Positions 14,507 through 27,200 of a stretch of 64,000 bases of DNA are shown here, piece by piece (the first letter of the stretch is position 1; the number at the start of each line of letters is the position of its first letter). The position numbers and the translations under genes are program-made. The stretch spans positions 1 to 64,000 of the forward strand of contig JALLLT010000010.1 in assembly GCA_025266875.1 (NCBI GenBank). Reading direction: 5' to 3'. A model generated the notes under the pieces. The model was not told the origin of the DNA. It worked only from the letters and a program-made list of their open reading frames with translations, and did not search any database. The DNA is from Fennellomyces sp. T-0311. Its lineage: Eukaryota; Mucoromycota; Mucoromycetes; Mucorales; Lichtheimiaceae.

Positions 14507-15523
14507 ATGACCAGAAAGGATCTTATTTCGTGTGATTTTCACTCTGTGTTTGATAACACCAGTGATCAACATGGACAAATGCTTCATCGTATCGACGAAG
14601 AAACGTGCGCAGCAGAACAACCGCAGCGCAGAGCACTTCGAGCTGAACAACTGTCAAAGATCGCTGCGCCTAGAAATACTGGTCGTCGCTTTCATGACAG
14701 TGAAGTGATTTACGGCAGTATGATAAAGAAACCCAGAGAGAGAGAAAAAAAAAGGACATAGTTTTGATCCGCTTCATACAGATGTACAGCCTGCAAATGT
14801 TTGTCAAGGTTGCTTCACACGGAATAAGTTCTGTGATTTCCAATCACGAGGTCCCAGGGCACGGGTGCGTAAATGTGTAGCATGCGCTGATAGCCATTGT
14901 ACTTGTATTATGACGACAAAAGAAGGTGCTGTGCGCGATCCAAATGGAAATCTGAGGGTTTGTCAAACATTCAAGTGCTATTTCCGACAGGTACATTTTT
15001 TTTTTATTGTTTCATGCATTCTGGTGAATGGAGAACGCTAAATTGCGCGTGGGTCAAGTACCGCCTTGCTATGCGTATACTCAAAAATCCATATCGCTTT
15101 CGCGGAACTGAGAATGGTCAAGGCAAACTGCGGGAAGCGCAGCGTATAGTGCGCAAGTTCCATCCAGTCAATGTTCAGGTGAGATTCAATCGATTTCATC
15201 TTAACTATGCAAGTTTTAATGGAATTCCTACATAGGATTTGCAAAAATATGTTCTTGTGTGTCCGCGCAGATCAGGCGAGGCGCCCACCGATGCTCCAGC
15301 TGATTTGTCTGTTAGGGGTAGAAGCCAACCATTTACCGCTCCAGAATCAGGTACCAACACTGATCGCCCTACCAATACGACTGAGAGTGGGAAACACTCT
15401 GTTGGTGATGATAATGATCCAGTACATATATATGGCAACGACCTTAGTAAACGTCAAGCGACAAATGAAGGAAGTTCTGTACCTCGACCACCGCCGTATC
15501 TGCTGCTCCCAAATGCACGATAG
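14507..15523 (+). CDS. Orphan protein with a Zn2Cys6-like cysteine cluster
   Basis: Three downstream segments are well supported by in-phase splicing: one ending at 14990, then 15059-15178 and 15236-15523. The 5' part is less certain. An exon from ATG 14507 to about 14717 joins best to a segment starting near 14756, which implies an unusually short intron. The middle carries VCQGCFTRNKFCDF, then RKCVACADSHCTC, giving spacing CX2CX6CX13CX2CX4CXC. The first half resembles the fungal binuclear zinc cluster (CxxC, basic stretch, CD). After it comes a basic region (LAMRILKNPYRFRG) and an acidic, Ser/Pro-rich tail ending RPPPYLLLPNAR. I do not recognise the family. A DNA-binding role is only suggested by the cysteine spacing; a structural zinc-binding protein is equally possible. 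Confidence 0.55.
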
Positions 15524-15976
15524 AATTCATATGCAGTAATAGTTGCTGGTATCCAAAGTAGGAACGATGCAGGCACTTTAGCTGTGTGAGGATGTAATAT
15601 TGAAGTTCCCCGCAACTTCAACAAAACATTACTGCGGCACATTGCTTATTGGTGTATATTTTACAGTTATCTGCTTTCTCTTATATGTACATGCACTTTA
15701 TCAGAAAAACAAATCAATAAAGTTTATTTTAAACTATAAGACAAAGTATTAGTTATGATGCGGAAGAGGGATAGTTGGTAAATAATATAAAGTATTGTAA
15801 TGTCGAAGAGAAGATGTTCCGGTTTGATGTGGTTGCGTAATAGGTTGCTATGGCAGTTACACTTAAAGTGAGCACAGTTAAGGCCATGTAATATCCTTTT
15901 TGTGCATTTTTCGCACTATTATTATATCCTAAGAGTTAATGAGACTTTCATCTTGGGTATATAGAAAAATGAGGCC
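15524..15976. other. Intergenic, convergent 3' regions
   Basis: Lies between two converging genes. A-rich motifs such as AATAAAG near 15716 fit polyadenylation signals. No gene seen. Confidence 0.45.
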
Positions 15977-17220
15977 TTACTTTGAAGGTTGTGGTAAGTT
16001 CAGTATTCTGTAAACGAAAGGTGTTTTCATTGTCTTGGCTTTTCCCAAGCTGATTGCCCAGTCACCCAATGTAAAGAACGGTGTAAAGATGTAGCCTTGG
16101 GTCTAACAAGTAAAGTATCATTGGTATTAAATATTTAAAACTATAGTCATCCAACGTTACCTTGCCGAAGCTAACACCCAAAGAGTATATCGGCTTTGGA
16201 TTATAAACATACGTGGCTGGCTTCTTTTTGGTGGCATTAACAATGTTTGAGACAGCTGCCTTGGTATGTGCTCTGGCTCTGCCAACGACCTTAAGTTCCT
16301 TAATATCGACTGCATCGCCTACAGCGTACACATTGTCAAAATCAGGAGTATCCACTTGCATTGTTGGTTTGATCTTGATGGCTCCAGTATCTGAGAGAGA
16401 TATTGTGCCTTCTAACCAGCTCGTTTCTGCCCGTGAACCAAACATCAGCATGACGAGATCGGCAGACAGCTTGAGACCTTTGCGTGTTGTTAGCGGAGTG
16501 TCGGGAGTAAAGACAGCGTGTTCATTGGACTTGGGGATTTCGACAACATCGTCCAAGATCACCTTGACATCGTTCCGCTGCACCTTTTCGAGCATTTGTT
16601 CACGTGCTTTTTTGATGATAGGTTCGTATAAAAGCTTGGAGTGACTGTGGACCAGCGTAATCTTCTTGTCCTTGTACTTGTCACGGATCTCACCAGCCAA
16701 TTCGATACCGGATGGTCCACCGCCAACTATCAAAATGGAGCTAGCTTCCTTAACGTGCTTCTGTATATTTTCTTGCTCCTTTTCTGCATCTTTGACTTCG
16801 AGGGAAGTGACCTTGCATGGCGCGGGGTAGCGGATACCCGGCGCCAGAATTGCGAAGGCGTATGGTAATTCGGTAGATCCCTCGAACGGCTTATCAAGAT
16901 AAAGCTTATTCTTTTCGAGTCGCACGACGGTTGCCTGCACAACAACGTTCTTCTTTTTGCTGGAGAAGACATTGGTGTATGGGATGATGTTGTGAACGTC
17001 CTCTACTGCGCTTCGTGAACCGGCAATAATATGGTAAAAGAACGATTTCTGTTGATTGTATTTCAGCTTTTGGTGCCTGATCAGAACTTTTCCCTTTTTA
17101 CGTTACCTTGTCGATAAGAATGACTCGATATTGAGTACCCGAGAAACGCTTTTCCAGATTTTGTGCGGCCAAGACACCAGCATAGCCACCGCCGACGACT
17201 ACAATGTTTTCAGTTGACAT
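15977..17220 (-). CDS. AIFM2/FSP1-type NAD(P)H flavin oxidoreductase
   Basis: Three exons, 17107-17220, 16161-17048 and 15977-16102; 375 residues, the usual length for AMID/FSP1/AifA proteins. The N-terminus has the FAD-binding IVVVGGGYAGVLAAQNL. A second dinucleotide fold (ILIVGGGPSGIELAGE, about residue 150) binds NAD(P)H, and VYAVGDAVDI contacts FAD. The family reduces quinones; animal FSP1 regenerates ubiquinol at membranes and fungal AifA protects against oxidative stress. There is no cleavable signal and no N-myristoylation Gly, so membrane targeting like that of human FSP1 is not indicated. The C-terminal exon (TPFFTLGDWAISLGKAKTMK) is typical of the family. NDE-type NADH dehydrogenases were considered but are longer and carry a mitochondrial presequence. 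Confidence 0.88.
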
Positions 17221-20200
17221 AATGAATATAAAAGAAACGAAGAAAAAAACGGGTTCATTTTATATTGGGATCAGAGTCCGCTTTTGGGCAAGACGGTGAA
17301 ACTATCCCGAAATTGGAAGACATGGCATTTATCCGGTAGATGGATCATTCGCTCCTAGGCGGACACATGTCCCCGCCTTTTACACTGCTCAAAATGAATA
17401 ATATCTCCCAAAATAAGCAAATATGTTGATCGACATGGTCAGTGGCATTTCAACCATAACATCAGCAATACCAAGAAGTGTCTCCTCGTGCAGCATCATC
17501 CTTTCGTTTCCAGAGTTTATTTTTTAGTCAAGAATGATTGTAGTACCCAAGTATTGTCAAAGTTATCAGATATTGCATTAAGCATACATACACTAATCAG
17601 ATCAATTCACGTTACCGCGTGCGAACGGACTGGTAAATGTGGGGGATTACATCGGCATGTATGCCAAGCAATCAGTGGTAGCATTATCGATAAAATATTC
17701 TCGGCGCGAAGGCCGATTATTCACATTCAGGATCACCCGGAAACCCGCGCAAAAAATCAGGTCGGAGTGATACCATCGCAAATGCCTATAGACAGCTGTC
17801 GCACTCAGTGTATTGTTACTGAGTACCTTGGGAACTGCAGGTTCCCAGATCCAGTACTGCAGTTTATATTTTGAAGGCTTGGTGTTAGCTCACTGGTGAT
17901 GTATGGAGATTCCATAATAATTCATGTTAGATTTGCATCTAGATTTGATGATCATGTTGAACAACCAAGATCGATGTAGTATCCAGTTGGTCAGCGCCAG
18001 CCAGCTTTCCAATAATCTATATCGCAAGGATATGTATCAATAATACACCTTAATGAATGTACGTCTATAACTGCATAGAAGCCATGTATAGAGGATACGA
18101 GCAAAATGGGCGTACGATTTGCAGGGATACCGTGCACCTAATACTTTTGGTACGAGATAGCAAACTATGACAGTGACCGTTGATCCAAAAGCTTACCTGG
18201 AACTTAAAAATACGGGCTTAACAGAGCATCTTGTTCAGTCATAAAGCAAGTGGTTTCTCCACCTCTAACATCTTGTTTCAAAACCATCAGGACTCGAAAC
18301 ATTAATTTCCGTATGCTTAAAACATCAGTAAAATAGATGTTAATACGTAGGCTATTTATTACCGGCGCCGCATTCCAAGCTAATGCGTTCCCCATGCGGA
18401 CATACTGGTTAATTTAAGTCTGTTTAGCTTGATGGAAAGAAAGGATTTTCCTAAAGACCATCGCATGTACAATATGTTGATCCTTTGAAATAGTTCGTGT
18501 ATTTATCTCTAACTAGTTGTATACGGCGCTTCGGCTCTTCAGTTCAACTGCACCTTTTCTACCTTAGCTAGACCAATTTGTTAATTGGGACCTTATCATT
18601 CTGGTATTAATAGGATGTCAACATACCTCGAGGAATATGAGCTCTTCCTTACTGCGCTTTCTGTTCATATACTCACGGATGCCATTACTATCATCGCTAG
18701 TCCAGAGTATACGACCTTCAAAGCTGTTATATATTTTTTCACACGTTTTGTTATAACGATATAGTACTATATTTGCCTTCTTCCTAGTCAGATGTATAGA
18801 TTTCACTATACAAGTGCTCGTCGTATGGCCTAATATTCAAAACTAATTGTAAACTTGTTTCTTCCCTCTATATCAATCTTACCCAGCTTGTCGGCTCTAT
18901 GCAATAAATTGTTGAGTGTTGTCATCGCGACGCTATTCGACTTAAGCTCCGCCTTTGTAGTACGTATCTGGTCAGTTTCTACCATTTTTATATTAACCTC
19001 TAGTTCTGGAGATCCATTACACCAATGATCACTCCCATGAATCCTGAGCACGTTTTACAGTCAACTTATTTGAGAGCTTCCGCAATTGGCACACCCACTG
19101 AAACTGAACTACGCGAAAAGACATTCAAATTGACATAGACCCTGTTATGTCGGTTCTTGTATTGGAATGACACAACTCTTAATAGACAGAAGTAGTTTGT
19201 CTCAAGTTTTTCTTTATCAAATCAAGAAAAAGTTAGTAATCTACAAAAGGTTAGTTTTAATGTATCGAAAGAGTTCTTCAAAATTGGTCTTATATTCGAT
19301 GTCAATCTGCGGTATATCCTAAAAAGAAGATATCAAATTGTCGGTTCTCAAAGAGATAGGATGGTAACTAATTTCGTATCAGAGAAAGCTCTTGGTCGAT
19401 TAGACTAAGAACTAAAAATATTTATGATGGAAAGAACTTTACGTAGAGAAAAACTTTATGTTGGGAAGAACTTCTGCTCTAACGATCATTGTACGTACCA
19501 CTCTATTTATACTCTGTATAAAAGAATATTATTATCCAACTGACTTACTTACCCCTAGCAGAATATCATCGGTTAAAAACGCTTGACGGTAGGATCTTTC
19601 CTTCCACACAAGAATTTTATATACTGTAGTAGGCTGGACCAGTAGAATTCAGTGTTACCATCTTAGCAAAGGAAACCAGAAACGTCGTAACAACACGCAT
19701 CCAATGATTGTTAATTGATGCGATAAATGTAATAGGTTGCTGTAATAAAACAATATGATATGTATCTAATGATTACTTAAAACGTATCAGACTGCGTAAT
19801 GTGCAGTCCAGTACTCAGCATACGTCATCTTGGCAGCATATTCAGGCAAAAAGATAGCAGATGCAGTCGATTCAAAAGGGATCCTGAATTGGATCCACTG
19901 GCCATCAAGTTGTGGATCATTATGTATTGCCATAAATATAGATCAGGACTGCGGCATTAGGCGAGTGTTTGCATTTAAGCGTGTGTTAGGCATGCCAGTA
20001 CGTACTTATCAGAAAAACGTTTCCATATGACCTATGTAGCTCTACTTTACGTACAGATATGTAGCAGGATAATGTACGACATAAAGTCAGTATTCGGTTC
20101 TTGCACTTTTAGTTGCAGAGAATACGATCTGGTCACTGAATGGCGTCGAGATTGAGGCCGGATATTTGTACATATGATCATCATGTCGGATTATCCACAA

Positions 20201-21203
20201 GTGTGCTACGTCTAAAGTTGCAATAAGAAAAAATTATAGTTACAGTTTATCAAACTGAACCAAACCATCACTTTCAAACCCCAACGTCTTCATTACGGAG
20301 ACTGTTTCAAGGGCGTACATACAAAATGTGCTATGGGACGCCTATATGGAGCTAACAATACTGACTTTTTGGAATATCCGATTGAAATGGACATCGATAG
20401 CACCTTGAGTCCATCGGTCCGATTATTAGGAAAGCCAACAAGCTCACCTCCAAAAATATGAGCATGTACTGTAGATTTCGCCCTTCAAGAACGGAGAAAA
20501 AACGCGTAGGAAGAGAGAACGTAACGGTTTGGGGACTAGCGCGAGGCAGGAAAGCGCAATTGTAAGACACATCGCCGTTTGGCAGCAAGGACAGGAGCAA
20601 AAACGGTAGATGGTCCACGCAATGCTAGAACGATTAACGTCATTGAGACTGGGGTACTCCATAAGTGCTGCCGTATATATCGATATAAATTTAAGCTGAC
20701 CGCAATACACCTAGGCAACCGCCCTATACGAAGACACTCTCGAAACGAATACAAGAAGGTTAGGCAGGCTATCTGCTCTCTCAATGGAAAAGATATATTT
20801 TATCATGGATTATATTTTATTCTGCAATAAGAAGTGGGATATTACTGTGCTTAATTTTTTTCTACATTCGTAAAAAGTGAGCGCCTTAAGGCTAATGACA
20901 ACGTTAATTTACTCTGCTCGATTGATAGAAGCAGAGAAGCGAGCTGAAAAGGCATCATAATGTGCTTTATTATAGCACATTTTTATCAACTCCTTTGCTA
21001 TCTTCAGAGCATGAGAATCATGGTGATCTGTGATTTCTATTTGTGATTGTCATGGAAGCAATGGATCATAAATTGAGAATAACAGTGGCGCCGATGTTAC
21101 ACCGGCTATGCGAAATACTCAGACCGAAAAAAAAATTCTTTTGCGTCGGGCTCGAGATATAGACAACTTCTTTCAACCAGTTGGACGGAGCAGCAGGGAA
21201 GAA
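17221..21203. other. AT-rich gene desert
   Basis: About 4 kb with only short frames (longest roughly 128 codons at 17488-17874, without recognisable domain). Minus-strand stretches near 18618-18806 and 18830-19051 have somewhat protein-like composition, for instance LNNLLHRADKLGKIDIEG, and could be decayed LRR sequence, but that is weak. No transposase, reverse transcriptase, long terminal repeat or tRNA was recognised. The right end must hold the midasin promoter and the left end the promoter of the flavin oxidoreductase. Confidence 0.5.
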
Positions 21204-24200
21204 ATGGCTGACACCGATGTGATTATGACGCCCGCGCCTGACCTTCAAGACGACTTTTATAACCCACTCGCGTTCGATCTCCCAAACGCCATTCGTCAAC
21301 TCGAAACTACATGTCAACTTTCCACCAATCCGTCGATCGATGTTCAATTACTTGATCGCTATGTTCAGAACCCACGATCCGTTTCGACAACCAACGTGCT
21401 GGACACCCTCTCACGATGCCTCCTTCATTCAGCCTACACGCCCACCATGATTTCGTTATTCCGCCCGATCGTGCTCGATCTCGTGGCGCGCTGGGCGACA
21501 CCTGCATTCATAAACGAACCCAACGCTGTAAATAGGATAGAATGGGTCGCAAAAGCATTTAGCATTGTACTACCAGTTGTACCCCAAGTCAAGAGGTTTG
21601 TAATGTTTCGCATGGGCCATGGTTATATCACTCACACAATTCAAATAGCTTGGCTGTAACATATTTCACAAACTCACCCTCATTATTCGAACGTTTGAAT
21701 CATTTATCGCATACTATGGAGGTAAAGGATTGCTTGTGGAAAGTTATCGAAAGAGAGAGAGAGATATTTACTGGATTTGGCAGACCACATCAACAGGGGA
21801 CGAACTTCAAGACCTGCTATTAACCACATACCGACTTTTATCGTTTTCTACATCTACATTTGCGCCACTCTGGAATTGGGGACCCATGGTGGGGTTGCTA
21901 AAGTTTCCCAACGAATGTGTCCGCTATCTCACCATCCTCTGCTTAAGCAAGGCTTACGGATTAAGTGATGTGCAAACAAAAACTCTGCTGGGAACCAAGG
22001 ACGAGCCTCTCATGGCAACCATCAATGGCACCAAGATCAATTTACGGATGCTTCGGTATGCAAGCTAAAATTTTTTTGACAGCTTGAGATTTGTGTAACA
22101 CATTATGCAACACTCTAGGTTATGGGAGGAGCAAAACTTGGCAGAACAGCAGCTTGCGCTTGCTCGTAATGATTACGACACGACATCCGAGCAGTTTATC
22201 GATGAGAAAGATTTGTCGCCGCTCACGGTCAATTTGTGTGGTGTTCTATTACCCAAAACTGCTCAGCATCATTCAGCGTATCGTCAACAGCTCGTGTTGA
22301 CGAAGACGACGACACGAAATTTAAATACCCTCAGTCTGGCGCTGTCGATTGGAGCGCCTACCTTTCTGGAAGGCGTTACTGGTGCGGGAAAAACAGCGAT
22401 TGTGGAAGAATTGGCGAACCGAACAGGGCGAGCTGGTCGTAAGCATTTTCAATGGATAAATATGAAGCAGTCGAGACTAATAGTATTTGGATAGAATTGA
22501 TCAAAATCCATCTTGGTGATCAAACCGACCCCAAGGTTTTGCTCGGTACTTATGTATCCACATCGACACCTGGCTCGTTCCGATGGCAACCTGGTGTCCT
22601 GACAACTGCTGTACAAGAAGGTCGCTGGGTACTTATTGAAGACATTGACCTTGCACCTGCCGAAGTCATTTCAGTTCTTTTACCGCTCCTTGAGACCAGA
22701 CAGCTTTTTATCCCATCACGAGGCGAAAAGATCACAGCCAAAGAAGGATTCCAGCTTTTCGGCACGCGATCGTTCATTCCTTCTCGCTCATCAGCAAGAC
22801 GCCAGCATCAACTCGTTACAGGCGCAAATCTGTGGACTCGTGTCCATATCGAGCCTTTGTCGATGGATGAACTCGAAACGGTGATCCGACAAAAGTTTCG
22901 ACACATTGGCAACTTCTCAGTGCACGTCATTCGACTGTTCCAAGCAGTTATCAACATTTTTCAAGATCCCAATTTTTCTCAACTATCAAGCACGGGCCGC
23001 TACATCTCGACGCGTGATTTAATGAAGTGGTGCTATCGTATTGACACGCGACTGAACACCGATTTGAACGGACACGCAGAAGCTGAGGAAGCAATGGATA
23101 TGGCCATCCGGGAAGACTTGTTCAGCGAAGCTGTTGATTGCTTCTGTGGCATGATTCCTGATTATCCAACGTGGGTGACCGTACTTGAGCGCGTAGGTGA
23201 ACCATTGCAACTGTCAGCTGAATACGTGCGTAACTATGTCGATCAACGCAAACCTACCCTACGACAAGACAACACCCAAGTTGTTATTGGTCGCGCCGAT
23301 GTTTCATCCATTGCTACAAGCGGCAAGACGCATCGACGAGGTCCCAAGCGGCCCTTTGCCACGACAGGTCATGCTCTTCGACTCTTGGAACGCATTGCTG
23401 TATGTGTCTTACTGAATGAGCCTACGCTTCTTGTCGGTGAGACAGGTACCGGTAAAACCACAGTGGTGCAGCAATTGGCCGACATGCTTAACCAAAACCT
23501 GGTGGTCGTCAACTTGTCTCAACAGTCAGATAGTTCAGATCTGCTTGGTGGCTTCAAACCCGTTGAAGGCAAAATCCTTGCTATGCCGCTGAAAGAAACG
23601 CTTGAAGATCTGTTTGATCGCACTTTCAAGTCGGATGAAAAGAACGCCAAGTTTCTGGAAACGGTGCGCAAAGCATTTGTACGTCAAAAATGGAAATACT
23701 TTGTTGCATTGATGCAGCATGCTATCAAGACATCGCAAGTTCAGTTCACAAAAGAAAGCAATGGTCAATCCAAAAAGCAGTCCCCGCCCGAGCTGCGCAA
23801 GGCATGGAAGACGTTCGAAAAGCGCGTTGAAGAATTCGAAGTTCAGCAAACACAAGCAGAGAACAGCTTTGTATTCAACTTTATGGAAGGATCACTTGTC
23901 AAAGCAGTTCGACGCGGCGACTGGATTCTTTTGGATGAAATCAACTTGGCTACAACTGAGACTCTCGAGTGCTTGTCTGGCTTACTGCAAGATGCCGAAG
24001 GCTCTTTGCTCTTGACCGAGAAGGGTGATGTCGAGCCTATCAAACGTCACCCCAACTTCCGTCTGTTTGCGTGTATGAATCCAGCTACAGATGTTGGCAA
24101 ACGCGACTTGCCTCCTGGCCTTCGCAATCGTTTCACTGAATTTTATGTCCACCCACCGGATCAGCGCTACGAAGACTTGCTGCAGATTGTCCGTCGCTAT

Positions 24201-27200
24201 CTGGGCAAGGTTGCTGTGGGTGATGAACGAGCATGCGATGACGTTGCCGAGTTTTATCTCGAGGCCAAGAAACTGTCGCAACAGCACCAACTTGTTGACG
24301 GTGCCAACCAGCGTCCTCACTTTAGCATGCGTACGTTATCTCGTGCATTGACGTATGTCGTACAAATCTATCCCACCTATGGTCTGCGACGCTCGCTTTA
24401 CGAAGGCTTCTGCATGACGTTCCTGACGCAGCTTAATAAGGAAAGCGAGGCATTGATGCGTCAACTAGTCTACAAGACGATTCTCCGTGGTGTCAAGAAT
24501 CCAGCACACTTGACCTCACAGATTCCTGCGCAACCTTCCGACGATTTTATCCAGTTTGGCTACTTTTGGCTTGAGCAAGGCCAGTTCCAACCTGAAGATG
24601 ATGGTCACTACATCTTAACGCAGTCGGTCGAAACCAATCTGTACAACCTTGCTCGTGTGATCATGTCACGCAAATTCCCTGTACTGATCCAAGGTCCTAC
24701 ATCTGCTGGTAAGACCAGTATGATCGAATACCTGGCAAAGAAGACTGGTCATCGATTTGTGCGTATCAATAACCATGAGCATACCGACTTGCAAGAATAT
24801 CTTGGTACATACGTCAGTAATAGCCAAGGCAAACTGGTGTTCCAGGAAGGTGTTTTGGTCGAAGCACTGCGTAACGGCTACTGGATTGTCCTCGATGAAT
24901 TGAACTTGGCACCATCGGACGTTCTTGAAGCCCTCAACCGTCTGCTTGATGACAACCGTGAGCTGTTGATACCCGAGACGCAAGAAATTGTGAAGCCACA
25001 TCCACATTTCATGCTGTTCGCAACACAGAATCCTGCTGGTCTGTATGGTGGCCGTAAGGCACTTTCAAGAGCGTTCAGAAACCGATTCTTGGAATTGCAC
25101 TTTGACGATATCCCCCAGGATGAGCTCGAAATGATCTTGTCGCAGCGCTGCCAAATTGCACCATCCTACTGCAAGAAGCTGGTTCAAGTGTACAAGTCCT
25201 TGATGGAGCATCGCAAGAGCTCCCGTCTGTTTGAACAAAAGCACAGTTTCATTACGCTGCGTGATCTTTTCCGTTGGGCAGGCCGTGATCCCAATGGGTA
25301 CCAAGAGCTTGCGGAGCATGGTTATATGCTGCTTGCAGAACGATGTCGCAAGGATGAAGAGAAGAAGGTTGTTAAGCAAGTTCTAGAGTCAGTGATGAAG
25401 GTTACCTTGAACGAGGATGACATGTATGATTGCGAGCGTCTCGAAGAGTTTGCCATCTATGACAGGATTCTGCGGGAGCAGTCCGGGGAGAAATTGGTAT
25501 GGACAAAGGCCATGCGACGTCTATTCAGCTTGGTGGCTCGATGCTTGCGTTTCAAGGAACCTGTGCTGCTGGTTGGTGAAACCGGTTGTGGCAAAACGAC
25601 AGTGTGTCAGATGCTTGCGGAAACATTCAAGCGCGAACTCCATATCGTCAATTGCCACCAGAACACTGAAACTGGCGATTTGTTGGGTGGCCAACGCCCG
25701 GTGCGTCACCATGACTCTGACCAGCTGTTTGAATGGCACGATGGCCCACTTGTGCAGGCTATGCGTGGCGGCCACCTCTTCTTGCTTGACGAAATCTCAC
25801 TTGCAGATGATTCTGTCTTAGAACGTTTGAACTCGGTGCTCGAACCTAGTCGACTTTTGGTGCTGGCCGAAAAGGGTGGCAAACATGTGGAAGAACTGAA
25901 CGGACAGGAAGGCTTCCAGTTCCTGGCAACCATGAACCCTGGTGGTGACTATGGCAAAAAGGAACTTTCACCGGCACTACGCAACCGTTTCACTGAAATC
26001 TGGGTGCCCTCAGTGACTGACCGCGACGACTTGACCATGATTATCGATGAGCAACTCGCCTCTCATCCTGCACTGAAAGGTTACGGTGCAAAAATGCTCG
26101 ACTTTATCGAATGGTTTACACAGACATTGGGTCAAACGCGTACGGTGGTTAGCTTGCGTGATATCCTATCTTGGGTTCGATTTATTCATGCAGGTGTTGT
26201 CGAACGTCACTTGGATCCAGACATGACGTTCGCACACGGCGGTTGCTTGGTACTTTTGGATGGTCTTGGATCACATGGCGCATCTGGTTCATTTCTCAGC
26301 GGTGATACTCTCAAAGACTTCCGCTTGAAGTGCCTTCGTCGACTCTCGAACCTTCCCGATGCAGAGAATGAAGAGGCTGTTCTGGGTGAAACGCACGGCC
26401 AGGTTCAATTGACGGATAACGAATTTGCCATTGGTCCATTCCAAATCGAACGTGGTCCGCTTGCCAAAGCAGATATCAAGTTTACACTGTTGGCTCCCAC
26501 CACCGCCAACAATGCTATGCGCGTGGCTCGTGCGATGCAGCTCAAAAAGCCTATCTTACTCGAAGGCAGTCCTGGTGTTGGCAAAACTAGCTTGGTTTCT
26601 GCGCTGGCAGCAGCCGCTGGTCATCGTTTGGTGCGCATCAACCTTTCTGAGCAAACCGATTTGATGGATCTATTCGGCTCTGACCTACCCGTGGAAGGAG
26701 GCGATAGTGGCGAGTTTGCATGGAGGGACGCCCCATTCTTGCAGGCAATGAAACAGGGTGACTGGGTGTTACTCGATGAACTGAATTTGGCGTCACAATC
26801 AGTTCTTGAAGGCTTGAATTCGTGTCTCGATCACCGTGGTGCTGTCTATATTCCCGAGTTGGATCGCGAGTTTTTCTGTGCTCAAGGTTTCCGCGTGTTT
26901 GGTGCTCAAAATCCTTTGCAGCAAGGTGGTGGTCGTAAGGGCCTACCCAAGTCATTTGTGAACCGATTCACACAAGTATACGTCGAACACTTGACAGCTG
27001 ATGATTTGCTGTTTATCTGCGGCCATTTGTTCCCCCAATTTGATGCACAGGTGCTGAAGCAGATGATCGAGTTCAACACGCATATGTATGAGGAAACGAT
27101 GGTCCGTTGCCGCTTTGGACGAAAGGGCTCTCCTTGGGAGTTCAATCTGCGTGATGTATTCCGCTGGCTCGAGTTGATGCAAAAAGACAATGTATCAGAC

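Noticed and set aside
18618..19051. Minus-strand stretches resembling LRR C-termini
   Set aside because: Similarity is only impressionistic; no repeated LRR consensus or splice scheme, so not called as a feature.
21108..21203. N-terminal extension of midasin
   Set aside because: In frame, but the residues are basic and unlike the family start; the ATG at 21204 leads directly into the acidic family-like N-terminus.
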